The translations under genes were made by a program, and so were the position numbers. From Variovorax sp. 770b2 (GTDB taxonomy: Bacteria > Pseudomonadota > Gammaproteobacteria > Burkholderiales > Burkholderiaceae_C), in the NCBI RefSeq assembly GCF_900115685.1, contig NZ_FOXJ01000007.1:248001-312000 (forward strand): a stretch of DNA of 64,000 bases. The letters are read 5' to 3'. Under the pieces are notes generated by a model that saw only the letters and a list, made by a program, of their open reading frames with translations, searched no databases and had not been told where the DNA came from. Shown piece by piece: positions 49,387 to 57,102 of the stretch (the stretch's first letter is position 1; every line of letters starts with the position of its first letter).

Positions 49387-51612
49387 ATGATCCTCTCGCG
49401 CATCCATTTCGCTACGCTTCTCATAGCAATCTCCGCAGCCAGCATGCCGGCTGCGGCGCAGTTGGCTTCAAAGACCGGGGCCGTGGTCACCACCCCCCAT
49501 GTGCGCGCCGAACTCATCGCCCATGCGCCCGACGGCGTTTCACCCGGCGCGGGGGCCTGGGTCGGCCTGCAGATCACCCACCAGCCCGAGTGGCACACCT
49601 ACTGGAAGAACGCGGGCGATTCGGGCCTCCCCACCGAACTGGCCTGGACCCTGCCCGCCGGCGTCTCCACCGGCGAGATCGCCTGGCCGGTGCCCGAGAA
49701 GATCCCGGTCGGCAACCTCGCCAACTACGGCTACGAAAACACCGTGCTGCTGCCGGTGCCGCTGGAGGTCTCGACGCTCTACAAGCCGCCGATGGCGCTC
49801 GCCGGTGGCACGCCCGCGATGGACGTGAAGCTCAAGGCCTCCTGGCTGGTCTGCCGCAAGGAATGCATCCCCGAAGAAGGCGAATTCACCCTCTCGCTGC
49901 CGCTGCAGGGCTCGACCGCGCTGCACAAGGCCGAATTCGATGCCGCGCAGGCCGCCCAGCCCCAGCCGCTCGCAAAACCGGGCGGGATCGAGGTCAATGG
50001 CAACAACCTGCAGGTCAGGCTCGAAGGCCTGCCGGCCGCCGTGCAGGGCAAGACGCTGGCCTTCTTCCCCGAGACGCCCGAGGTGATCCGCACTGCAGCC
50101 GTCTCCGGCAAGGACTGGACGCAGAGCTGGCAAGGCAGCACCTGGACCGCGACGATGCCGCTGGCCGACCAGCGCAGCGCGAGTCCCACGGTGATGCCGG
50201 TGGTGGTCGCGCTCGCCGAAGCCGACCGCCAGCCGGGCCAGCCAATGGCATGGCGCACGGAAGCGCCGGTTGCGGGCACCTGGCCTGCCGCTGCCACGCC
50301 GGCCCGCGCCGAGGTTTCGCCAGCACTACAGGCCGCGCTGACCGCCAATGCAGCCAACGCCGCCGCATCGGCGTCGACCACCGACCTGCAGGCCCAACCC
50401 ACCGGCACCTTCGCCATGGCATTGCTGGGCGCGCTGCTCGGCGGCTTGCTGCTGAACCTCATGCCCTGCGTGTTCCCGATCCTCGCGATCAAGGTGCTGG
50501 GCTTTGCGCGGCAGGCGGGCAATGCGAGTGCGCACCGCAAGGCGGGCCTCGCCTACACCGGCGGCGTGATGCTTTCATTCCTCGCGCTCGGCGGCGCCAT
50601 GCTCGCGCTGCGCGCGGCCGGTGCGCAGTTGGGCTGGGGCTTCCAGCTGCAGTCGCCGGGTGTCGTGGCAGCGCTGGCGGCGCTTTTCACGCTGATGGGC
50701 CTCAACCTCGTGGGCGTGTTCGAGTTCGGCCGTGCGGCGCCTTCGTCGGTGTGCACCGCGCAGGCCAAGCATCCGCTGGCCAACGACTTCCTCTCGGGCG
50801 TGCTCGCCGTGGTGATCGCCTCGCCCTGCACCGCGCCGTTCATGGGTGCGTCGCTCGGCTTCGCGATCGGCCTGCCGGCCGCGCAGGCGCTGCTGCTGTT
50901 CGCGGCGCTGGGCCTCGGGCTCGCGCTGCCGTATCTCGTGGCCGGCTTCGTGCCCGCCATCGCGCACCTGCTGCCCAAGCCGGGCCCGTGGATGGGCACG
51001 CTGCGCCGCCTGCTCGCCTTCCCGATGTTCGCCACCGTGGCCTGGCTGGTCTGGATCCTCGGCCAGCAAAGCGGCATCGACGGCGCGGGCACGCTGCTCG
51101 CGCTGCTGGTGTGCCTGGCCGCCATCGTCTGGGCGTTCACGCTGCGCGGCCGCACGCGGCTGGTGATCGCCACCGTGCTGATCGCCTTCACCGCGGTGCT
51201 GACCGGCGCCATCGGCCGCAACATGCTGCAGATCGTGGAGCCGGCCAGGCTCGCTGCAAGCACTACTTCGAACCAGCGCTGGCAACCGTGGTCGGCCGAG
51301 CGCGTGAGCGAGCTCTCGGGCGCCGGCCAGCCGGTGTTCATCGACTTCACCGCCGCCTGGTGCGTGACCTGCCAGTACAACAAGAAGCGCACGCTGGCCG
51401 ATGCCGACGTGCTGGCCGATTTCGATGCCAAGAAGGTCGCGATGCTGCGCGCCGACTGGACCCGCCGCGACCCCGCCATCACCGCCGCGCTCACCGCGCT
51501 CGGCCGCAGCGGCGTGCCGGTCTACGTGCTGCAGGCGCCGGGCAAGGCGCCGGTCGTGCTGACCGAAATCCTGGGCAAGGAAGAGGTCCGCGCCGCACTC
51601 GCCGCGCTTTGA
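49387..51612 (+). CDS. DsbD/ScsB-family thiol:disulfide interchange protein
   Basis: This 741-residue protein has a signal peptide (MILSRIHFATLLIAISAA), an N-terminal periplasmic domain of about 300 residues with a CRKEC cysteine pair near residue 157, and a membrane domain with the conserved cysteines in NLMPCVFPILAIKVLG near residue 357 and IASPCTAPFMGASLG near residue 480. A C-terminal thioredoxin domain carries WCVTC near residue 658. It moves electrons from cytoplasmic thioredoxin to periplasmic thiol partners. The large N-terminal domain is closer to ScsB than to classical DsbD. The redoxin gene downstream may be its client. Confidence 0.9.
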   Translation: MILSRIHFATLLIAISAASMPAAAQLASKTGAVVTTPHVRAELIAHAPDGVSPGAGAWVGLQITHQPEWHTYWKNAGDSGLPTELAWTLPAGVSTGEIAWPVPEKIPVGNLANYGYENTVLLPVPLEVSTLYKPPMALAGGTPAMDVKLKASWLVCRKECIPEEGEFTLSLPLQGSTALHKAEFDAAQAAQPQPLAKPGGIEVNGNNLQVRLEGLPAAVQGKTLAFFPETPEVIRTAAVSGKDWTQSWQGSTWTATMPLADQRSASPTVMPVVVALAEADRQPGQPMAWRTEAPVAGTWPAAATPARAEVSPALQAALTANAANAAASASTTDLQAQPTGTFAMALLGALLGGLLLNLMPCVFPILAIKVLGFARQAGNASAHRKAGLAYTGGVMLSFLALGGAMLALRAAGAQLGWGFQLQSPGVVAALAALFTLMGLNLVGVFEFGRAAPSSVCTAQAKHPLANDFLSGVLAVVIASPCTAPFMGASLGFAIGLPAAQALLLFAALGLGLALPYLVAGFVPAIAHLLPKPGPWMGTLRRLLAFPMFATVAWLVWILGQQSGIDGAGTLLALLVCLAAIVWAFTLRGRTRLVIATVLIAFTAVLTGAIGRNMLQIVEPARLAASTTSNQRWQPWSAERVSELSGAGQPVFIDFTAAWCVTCQYNKKRTLADADVLADFDAKKVAMLRADWTRRDPAITAALTALGRSGVPVYVLQAPGKAPVVLTEILGKEEVRAALAAL

Positions 51613-51619
51613 CCACTGC

Positions 51620-51660
51620 GTGACATGGGTTGTCACATGCACTTGAAGAAACCGTTCTAA
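51620..51660 (+). promoter_or_regulatory. Palindrome and ECF-sigma-like promoter upstream of the redoxin gene
   Basis: GTGACA-TGGGT-TGTCAC at 51620-51636 is a perfect six-pair inverted repeat. Its right arm begins TGTCACA (51631-51637), followed after 15 bases by CGTTCTAA (51653-51660). A TGTCACA box with a downstream CGTC/CGTT box is the promoter style of some ECF sigma factors. Start of transcription would fall about 20 bases before ATG 51688. No sigma70-like pair fits as well. Confidence 0.4.
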
Positions 51661-51687
51661 GCTGCAGTTGTCGTTTGGAATTTTCTA

Positions 51688-52398
51688 ATGGAGCTCAAGC
51701 TGGCCATGTCTCTCTCGCCAACCTCCGACTCGCGTTCCCTTCGTGCCGCGCGCCATGCCCGCGCCGCCCTGAGCCGAGCCTCCCGCCGTGCCGTCGTCGC
51801 CGCCGCAGTGGCGCTCGGCGGGGCCTTCCTGATGGGCACCAACGCCTTTGCCGCGCCGGCCGTGGGCCAGCAGGCGCCCGACTTCGTTGCCGTGGACACC
51901 ACCGGCGCCAAGCACAAGCTGTCGGACTTCGCCGGCAAGTTCGTGGTGCTCGAATGGACCAACCCCGGCTGCCCCTTCGTGCGCAAGCACTACGGCAGCG
52001 GCAACATGCCCGCCACGCAGAAGGCCGCGACCGACAAGGGCGTGGTGTGGCTGGCCATCAACTCCACCGAACGCGCCGCGAGCGACTACCTGAAGGCCGG
52101 CGCGCTCGATGCCTGGATGAAGTCGCAATCGGCCGCGCCCACCGCCGTGCTGATGGACGAGGACGGCGTCATCGGCCAGGTCTACGGCGCGCGCACCACG
52201 CCGCACATCTTCATCATCGATCCCAAGGGCGTGCTGGTGTATGCGGGCGGCATCGACAGCATCGCCTCGGCGCGCGCGGACGACATCAAGACCGCGACCA
52301 ACTACGTGAACCAGGCGCTGGGCGAAGCCTTCGGCGGCAAGCCGATATCGACCGCCACGACGCGGCCCTACGGCTGCTCGATCAAGTACAAAGCCTGA
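51688..52398 (+). CDS. Periplasmic thioredoxin-like/redoxin-domain protein
   Basis: This 236-residue protein has a long N-region with a signal segment (AVVAAAVALGGAFLMGTNAFA, cleavage near residue 55) and an AhpC-TSA/redoxin domain. The active site reads EWTNPGCPFVRKHYG: the first cysteine of CxxC is kept but the second is valine, so it may act like a peroxiredoxin or through a mixed disulfide. TTPHIFIIDPKGVLVYAGGI near residue 170 holds the cis-proline loop. The start may instead be ATG 51706. The gene follows DsbD by 75 bases, which suggests shared periplasmic redox work. Confidence 0.88.
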   Translation: MELKLAMSLSPTSDSRSLRAARHARAALSRASRRAVVAAAVALGGAFLMGTNAFAAPAVGQQAPDFVAVDTTGAKHKLSDFAGKFVVLEWTNPGCPFVRKHYGSGNMPATQKAATDKGVVWLAINSTERAASDYLKAGALDAWMKSQSAAPTAVLMDEDGVIGQVYGARTTPHIFIIDPKGVLVYAGGIDSIASARADDIKTATNYVNQALGEAFGGKPISTATTRPYGCSIKYKA

Positions 52399-52430
52399 CG
52401 CGCACGCCGTCGCTTTTCGAGTGACAGCTA

Positions 52431-52470
52431 GCTGACTCCCGCAGTCAGCCAGCGGTCGGGAAGACCGACC
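52431..52470. repeat. Two adjacent perfect hairpins between redoxin and MFS genes
   Basis: GCTGACT-CCCGC-AGTCAGC at 52431-52449 and GGTCGG-GAAGA-CCGACC at 52454-52470 are both perfect stems with five-base loops. No T-run follows either, so classical termination is unlikely. They may protect the upstream mRNA 3' end or belong to the leader of the transporter gene 40 bases downstream. Confidence 0.45.
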
Positions 52471-52509
52471 TACCCTTGGCGAATACCACACCGCTCAGGG
52501 GACAAACAG

Positions 52510-53853
52510 ATGAACACCGCGCCCTCCGCTGCGCAACAAGGCGCGGCCGTCCGCCCCGCTTCCACAGCGTCTTCCTCCTCCAAATTCGCCACCGTCCTGC
52601 GCGTGACCGGCGGCAATTTCATGGAGATGTTCGACTTCTTTTTGTTCGGCTTCTACGCCACGCAGATCTCGAAGGCGTTCTTCCCGGCGGGCAACGAATT
52701 CGCCTCGCTGATGCTCACCTTCATGACCTTCGGCGCGGGCTTCCTGATGCGGCCGCTGGGCGCGATCTTTCTGGGCGCCTACGTCGATCGCGTCGGCCGC
52801 CGCAAGGGCCTGATCGTCACGCTCGCGCTCATGGCGCTGGGCACGCTGCTCATCGCCTGCGTGCCGGCCTACGCGACCATCGGCGTCATCGCGCCGCTGC
52901 TGGTGCTGATCGGCCGGCTGCTGCAGGGCTTCTCGGCGGGCGTGGAGCTGGGCGGCGTGTCGGTGTACCTCTCGGAGATGGCCACGCCGGGCCGCAAGGG
53001 CTTCTACGTGAGCTGGCAGTCGGCCAGCCAGCAGGTGGCCATCGTGGTCGCGGCGGCGCTGGGCTACTGGCTCAACGTGACCTACTCCTCGCAGGAAATC
53101 GGCGACTTCTACTGGCGCGTGCCCTTCTTCGTCGGCTGCCTGATCGTGCCGGTGCTGTTCGTCATTCGCCGTTCGCTGCAGGAGACCGAGGAGTTCATGG
53201 CGCGCAAGCACCGCCCCGATGCGCGCGAGATCTTCCAGTCGATGGTCGCCAACTGGGGCCTCGTGGTCGCCGGGATGATGCTGGTGTCGATGACCACCGT
53301 GTCGTTCTATCTCATCACGGTCTACACGCCGACCTTCGGCAAGTCGGTGCTGCACCTGAGCACGACCGATGCGCTCGTCGTCACGCTGTGCGTGGCCATC
53401 TCCAACTTCATCTGGCTGCCGATCATGGGGGCGCTCTCGGACCGCGTGGGGCGCAAGCCGCTGCTCGTCCTCTTCACCGTGCTGACCATCCTCACCGCGT
53501 ACCCGTCGCTCAAGTGGCTGGTGGGCGCGCCGAGCTTTGCGCGCATGCTCGAGGTCGAGCTGTGGCTGTCGTTCCTCTACGCGAGCTACAACGGCGCGAT
53601 GGTGGTGGCGCTGACCGAGGTGATGCCGGTGAATGTGCGCACCGCCGGCTTCTCGCTGGCGTACAGCCTCGCAACGGCGCTGTTCGGCGGCTTCACGCCG
53701 GCCATTGCGACGGGGCTCATCGAGATGACCGGCGACAAGGGCGCGCCGGGCCTGTGGATGACGGCCGCCGCCATTTGCGGCCTGATCGCCACGCTGGTGC
53801 TCTACCGGCGCAACGTGAGCCCGGCGGACGCGCAGCGCGTGCCCGTGGTCTGA
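52510..53853 (+). CDS. MFS transporter, citrate/tricarballylate:proton symporter type (MHS family)
   Basis: This 447-residue protein has twelve predicted membrane helices and MHS-family motifs: TGGNFMEMFDFFLFGFYAT near residue 37, MRPLGAIFLGAYVDRVGRRKG near residue 80 and LQGFSAGVELGGVSVYLSEMA near residue 138. This set resembles CitA and TcuC, which import citrate or tricarballylate with protons. ATG 52510 follows a GGGGAC ribosome site. It is alone on the plus strand between the redoxin gene and a convergent SDR gene. Substrate beyond a carboxylate is uncertain. Confidence 0.88.
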   Translation: MNTAPSAAQQGAAVRPASTASSSSKFATVLRVTGGNFMEMFDFFLFGFYATQISKAFFPAGNEFASLMLTFMTFGAGFLMRPLGAIFLGAYVDRVGRRKGLIVTLALMALGTLLIACVPAYATIGVIAPLLVLIGRLLQGFSAGVELGGVSVYLSEMATPGRKGFYVSWQSASQQVAIVVAAALGYWLNVTYSSQEIGDFYWRVPFFVGCLIVPVLFVIRRSLQETEEFMARKHRPDAREIFQSMVANWGLVVAGMMLVSMTTVSFYLITVYTPTFGKSVLHLSTTDALVVTLCVAISNFIWLPIMGALSDRVGRKPLLVLFTVLTILTAYPSLKWLVGAPSFARMLEVELWLSFLYASYNGAMVVALTEVMPVNVRTAGFSLAYSLATALFGGFTPAIATGLIEMTGDKGAPGLWMTAAAICGLIATLVLYRRNVSPADAQRVPVV

Positions 53854-53858
53854 GTTTT

Positions 53859-54578
53859 TCAGACCAGCCGAAGCCCGCCGTCGCACTCGATCACCGTGCC
53901 CGTGGTGTAGCCGTTCTCGATCAGGAACTGGATCGCATGCGCCACGTCCTGCGGCTGTCCCACGCGGCCCACGGGCAGGGTTTCGACCTGCTGGCGGAAC
54001 AGGTCGTCCTTGAGCGCAGCGGGCACGCGGTTCCACCAGGGCGTATCGACCAGCCCCGGTGACACCGCATTCACCCGGCTCGGTTTCAGCTCGCGCGCCA
54101 GGCTGCCGACCATCGCTTCGAGCGCGCCGTTGATCGCGGCCAGCCCCGCCGTTCCGGGCAGCGCATTGCGCGCCGAGATCGCCGTCACGAAGGTGATGCT
54201 GCCACCCTTGCGCAACACGCGCGCCCCCGCTTGCGCCGCCTCGAGTTGCGGCCAGAACTTGGCCTCGAAGCCGCGTCGCAGCGATTGCAGGTCGAGCTGC
54301 GCGAATTCGCCCGCACCCTCGCCGCCGCTGAGCGTGAGCACGAGGTGATCGATGGGCCCGGCCTTCTCGAAGAAGGCATCGAGCGCACCGCGGTCGCATG
54401 CATCGAAAGCCGCGCCGCTCACGCTCGCGCCCATGCCGCCGATCGCTTCCTGCAGTTTGCCGCTGTCGCGCCCCGTCGCAATGACGCGCGCACCCGTCGC
54501 TGCGAGCCGCCGCACCGTCTCGAGCCCCACGCCCGACGAGCCGCCGACCACCACCACTGTCTGTTGTTCCGAAGCCAT
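53859..54578 (-). CDS. SDR-family oxidoreductase (atypical active site)
   Basis: This 239-residue protein has VVVVGGSSGVGLETVRRLA near residue 8 and the C-terminal VNAVSPGLVDTPWW and TGTVIECDGGLRL segments of FabG-like SDRs. At the expected YxxxK position it has GLAAINGALEAM, so Tyr and Lys are absent, as in a recognised subset of SDRs. It is divergent from a LysR regulator across a 73-base gap with two inverted repeats and is probably its target. ATG 54578 is chosen; the frame stays open upstream over the regulator gene and is not meaningful there. Confidence 0.85.
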   Translation of the reverse strand: MASEQQTVVVVGGSSGVGLETVRRLAATGARVIATGRDSGKLQEAIGGMGASVSGAAFDACDRGALDAFFEKAGPIDHLVLTLSGGEGAGEFAQLDLQSLRRGFEAKFWPQLEAAQAGARVLRKGGSITFVTAISARNALPGTAGLAAINGALEAMVGSLARELKPSRVNAVSPGLVDTPWWNRVPAALKDDLFRQQVETLPVGRVGQPQDVAHAIQFLIENGYTTGTVIECDGGLRLV

Positions 54579-54595
54579 GGCTGTTCCTTTGATTG

Positions 54596-54648
54596 CCTGA
54601 AGAGCCTTCAGGTTAGGGAGGGCAGGCCTATCATCCAAATCGTTTGGA
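54596..54648. promoter_or_regulatory. Two inverted repeats, putative LysR sites
   Basis: CCTGAAG-AGC-CTTCAGG at 54596-54612 and TCCAAA-TCG-TTTGGA at 54634-54648 are both perfect repeats with three-base centres. Their centres are 37 bases apart. Two such sites in a divergent LysR promoter fit a recognition site plus an activation site. The second ends three bases before the regulator start, which suits autorepression. Confidence 0.5.
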
Positions 54649-54651
54649 ATC

Positions 54652-55587
54652 ATGTACAACATCAACGAAATTGATTTCAGGCGGCTCGACCTGAACCTGC
54701 TGCTGGTGTTCCACGCGCTGCTGCACGAACGCAGCGTCACGCGTGCGGCACGGCGCCTGTTCATCGGCCAGCCTGCGCTGAGCGGTGCGCTCAAGCGCCT
54801 GCGCGTGGCGCTGGGCGACGAACTGTTCGTGCGCACCTCGCACGGCATGACGCCCACGCCCCGCGCGCTGGAACTCGCGCGAGTCATCGAGCCGCTGCTG
54901 CTCTCGCTGCAGCAGGCACTGCATGCGAAGCCGGCGTTCGATCCCGCCAAGGCCGAGCGTGTGTTCCGCATCGGCCTGAGCGATGCGCTCGAAGTCGCGC
55001 TGATGCCGCAGCTCATGCAGCGGCTCGCCGCCGAGGCGCCGGGCGTGCGGCTCATCGCGCGCCCGGCCGATCGCGCCAACGCACCCGGCATGCTCGACGC
55101 CGCCGAGATCGAACTGGCCGCAGGCGTCTTCATCGACTGCGCCACATGGCACCGGCAGCGCGCGCTGTTCGACTGGCACTTCGTCTGCGTCTACAACCCG
55201 GACCTCGTGAAAGTGCGCGGCAAGCGGATGACGTTGAAGGAGTACCTGCGCCATCCGCACCTGCTCACCTCGTTCAGCGCCGACCTGAGCGGCCTGGTCG
55301 ACGAACTGCTGCGCGCGCAGGGGCTCGCGCGCCAGGTCGTGTTTTCGAGCCGCAACTTCGCAACCAGCCCTTTCATCGTGCGACAGATGCCGTCAATCAC
55401 CACCGTGCCCACCTTTGCCGCGGCCACCTGGCGCGACGCGCTGGGGCTGGCGGTCAGTCCACTGCCGTTCGACTCGCCCAGCTACCAGGTGTCGCTCCTG
55501 TGGACGGCCGCGCATGACGGCGACCTCGGCCTGCAGTGGCTCATTTCGCTGATGCACGCGGTTTTTGCCGGCAAACCCGTGCGCTGA
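54652..55587 (+). CDS. LysR-family transcription regulator (NodD-like subgroup)
   Basis: This 311-residue protein has the N-terminal DFRRLDLNLLLVFHALLHER and the recognition helix AARRLFIGQPALSGALKRLR, followed by DELFVRTSHGMTPTPRA, the pattern of the NodD/PcpR-type LysR subgroup. The effector domain spans about residues 95-300. It is divergent from the SDR gene with two inverted repeats in the gap and most likely controls it. ATG 54652 is preceded by the repeat rather than a clear ribosome site. The ligand is unknown. Confidence 0.92.
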   Translation: MYNINEIDFRRLDLNLLLVFHALLHERSVTRAARRLFIGQPALSGALKRLRVALGDELFVRTSHGMTPTPRALELARVIEPLLLSLQQALHAKPAFDPAKAERVFRIGLSDALEVALMPQLMQRLAAEAPGVRLIARPADRANAPGMLDAAEIELAAGVFIDCATWHRQRALFDWHFVCVYNPDLVKVRGKRMTLKEYLRHPHLLTSFSADLSGLVDELLRAQGLARQVVFSSRNFATSPFIVRQMPSITTVPTFAAATWRDALGLAVSPLPFDSPSYQVSLLWTAAHDGDLGLQWLISLMHAVFAGKPVR

Positions 55588-55620
55588 TCCCGCGCGCATG
55601 GCCCCTGCGACAATTGGGCA

Positions 55621-56730
55621 ATGCCTTTCGCCCCACTGCAAAACGACACTTTCCTGCGAGCCTGCTGGCGCCAGGCCACCGACCACACGCCCGTCTGGCT
55701 GATGCGCCAGGCCGGCCGCTACCTCCCGGAGTACGTCGCCACCCGCGCCAAGGCCGGCAGCTTCATGGGCCTGGCGACCCACACCGACTACGCCACCGAG
55801 GTCACGCTGCAGCCGCTCGCGCGCTACCCGCTGGACGCCGCGATCCTGTTCTCCGACATCCTCACCGTGCCTGACGCCATGGGCCTGGGCCTGTCGTTCG
55901 AGGCCGGCGAAGGCCCGCGCTTTGCCCGCCCGGTGCGCGACGAGGCCGCCGTGGCGGCGCTCGAAGTGCCTGACATGGCCAAGCTGCGCTACGTGTTCGA
56001 CGCCGTGGCCTCGATCCGCAAGGCGCTGGACGGCCGCGTGCCGCTGATCGGCTTCTCGGGCAGCCCCTGGACGCTGGCCTGCTACATGGTCGAAGGCGCA
56101 GGCTCCAGCGACTACCGCCTCGTCAAGAGCATGCTCTACAGCCGCCCCGACCTGATGCATCGCCTGCTCGCGGTCAACGCCGATTCGGTGGCCACCTACC
56201 TCAATGCGCAGATCGATGCCGGCGCGCAGGCCGTGATGATCTTCGACAGCTGGGGCGGCGTGCTGGCCGACGGCGCCTTCCAGGAATTCAGCCTCGCCTA
56301 CACGGCGCGCGTACTGGCGGGCCTGAAGCGCAACGGCGCCGACGGGCAACCCGTGCCGCGCATCGTGTTCACCAAGGGCGGCGGCCTCTGGCTCGAAGCC
56401 ATGCGCGCGCTCGACTGCGAAGTGCTCGGCGTCGACTGGACCGTGAACCTGGCCGCCGCGCGCCGCCAGGTCGCAGAGGGCGACGACGGCCAGGCCAAGG
56501 CGCTGCAAGGCAACATCGACCCCAACGTGCTGTTCGCCCCGCCCGCGCAGATCGAGGCCGAGGTGGCGAAGGTGCTGCAAGCCTTCGGCAAGCCCCACGC
56601 CGATCGCAATGCCAAGGGGCCGACGCACATCTTCAACCTGGGCCACGGCATCAGCCAGTTCACGCCACCCGACCACGTGGCGGCGCTGGTCCAGGCGGTG
56701 CACTCGCAGTCGCGCGCCCTGCGCGGTTGA
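55621..56730 (+). CDS. hemE: Uroporphyrinogen decarboxylase
   Basis: This 369-residue protein matches HemE in full. It has TDHTPVWLMRQAGRYLPEY near residue 21 (substrate-binding arginines), DAAILFSDILTVPDAMG near residue 75 with the catalytic aspartate, GFSGSPWTLACYMVEGAGS near residue 142 and NLGHGISQFTPPDHV near the C-terminus. It removes four acetate carboxyls from uroporphyrinogen III in haem synthesis. It lies 33 bases after the LysR gene and upstream of a structured AT-rich gap before priA. Confidence 0.97.
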   Translation: MPFAPLQNDTFLRACWRQATDHTPVWLMRQAGRYLPEYVATRAKAGSFMGLATHTDYATEVTLQPLARYPLDAAILFSDILTVPDAMGLGLSFEAGEGPRFARPVRDEAAVAALEVPDMAKLRYVFDAVASIRKALDGRVPLIGFSGSPWTLACYMVEGAGSSDYRLVKSMLYSRPDLMHRLLAVNADSVATYLNAQIDAGAQAVMIFDSWGGVLADGAFQEFSLAYTARVLAGLKRNGADGQPVPRIVFTKGGGLWLEAMRALDCEVLGVDWTVNLAAARRQVAEGDDGQAKALQGNIDPNVLFAPPAQIEAEVAKVLQAFGKPHADRNAKGPTHIFNLGHGISQFTPPDHVAALVQAVHSQSRALRG

Positions 56731-57102
56731 AACTGTGACTGAAAGGGCCGGCTGCGCGAAAGCGCGAAACGCCCGGGAAAATCGCTCCGCGGCCGTTTGT
56801 CAAGCCTAAAAACGGTCTAGTGGGCCCGACTTATGCACAAAACCCGTGTTGCAGTGCGCAAGATTATCTGAGGTACCGCCCTCTTTGCTCCCAAACCAAT
56901 AGCACGTGTAAGTTATTGATTTATATAGGATTTGAACTTTGCTTTTTTTTGGGGCAATCCAGCCAGAGCCTTGATTTTCAAGGCTCCCCAGCGTGTCGAG
57001 CCCGGTTGTCAACAAAGTTATCCACAGAAACTCTGGATGGCTGGCAAAGCACTGAAAAATCAATGACTTAAGCGGATTTGTTCAAAGTCGCATTAACAAC
57101 CG
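56731..57102. other. Structured AT-rich hemE-priA gap with DnaA-box-like sites
   Basis: This 372-base gap has no convincing gene. It holds TTATGCACA at 56831-56839 and TTATCCACA at 57018-57026; the second is the strict DnaA-box consensus and the first fits TTATNCACA. Between them are an AT-rich stretch (about 56900-56950) with a run of eight or nine T and a perfect nine-pair inverted repeat GAGCCTTGA-TTT-TCAAGGCTC at 56966-56986. Such a set occurs at replication origins and DnaA-controlled promoters. dnaA and dnaN are not in the window, so a chromosome origin is not claimed. Confidence 0.5.

Noticed and set aside
52431..52470. Intrinsic terminator after the redoxin gene
   Set aside because: The stems are perfect but no run of T follows either of them.
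54634..54648. TCCAAA-TCG-TTTGGA as a third LacI operator
   Set aside because: The arms resemble the sites at 45895 and 45966, but the centre is one base shorter, which breaks the even CG-centred symmetry LacI needs; it fits the adjacent LysR gene better.
56731..57102. Chromosomal oriC
   Set aside because: Only two DnaA-box-like sites were found and dnaA, dnaN, gyrB, rpmH and rnpA are all absent from the window.
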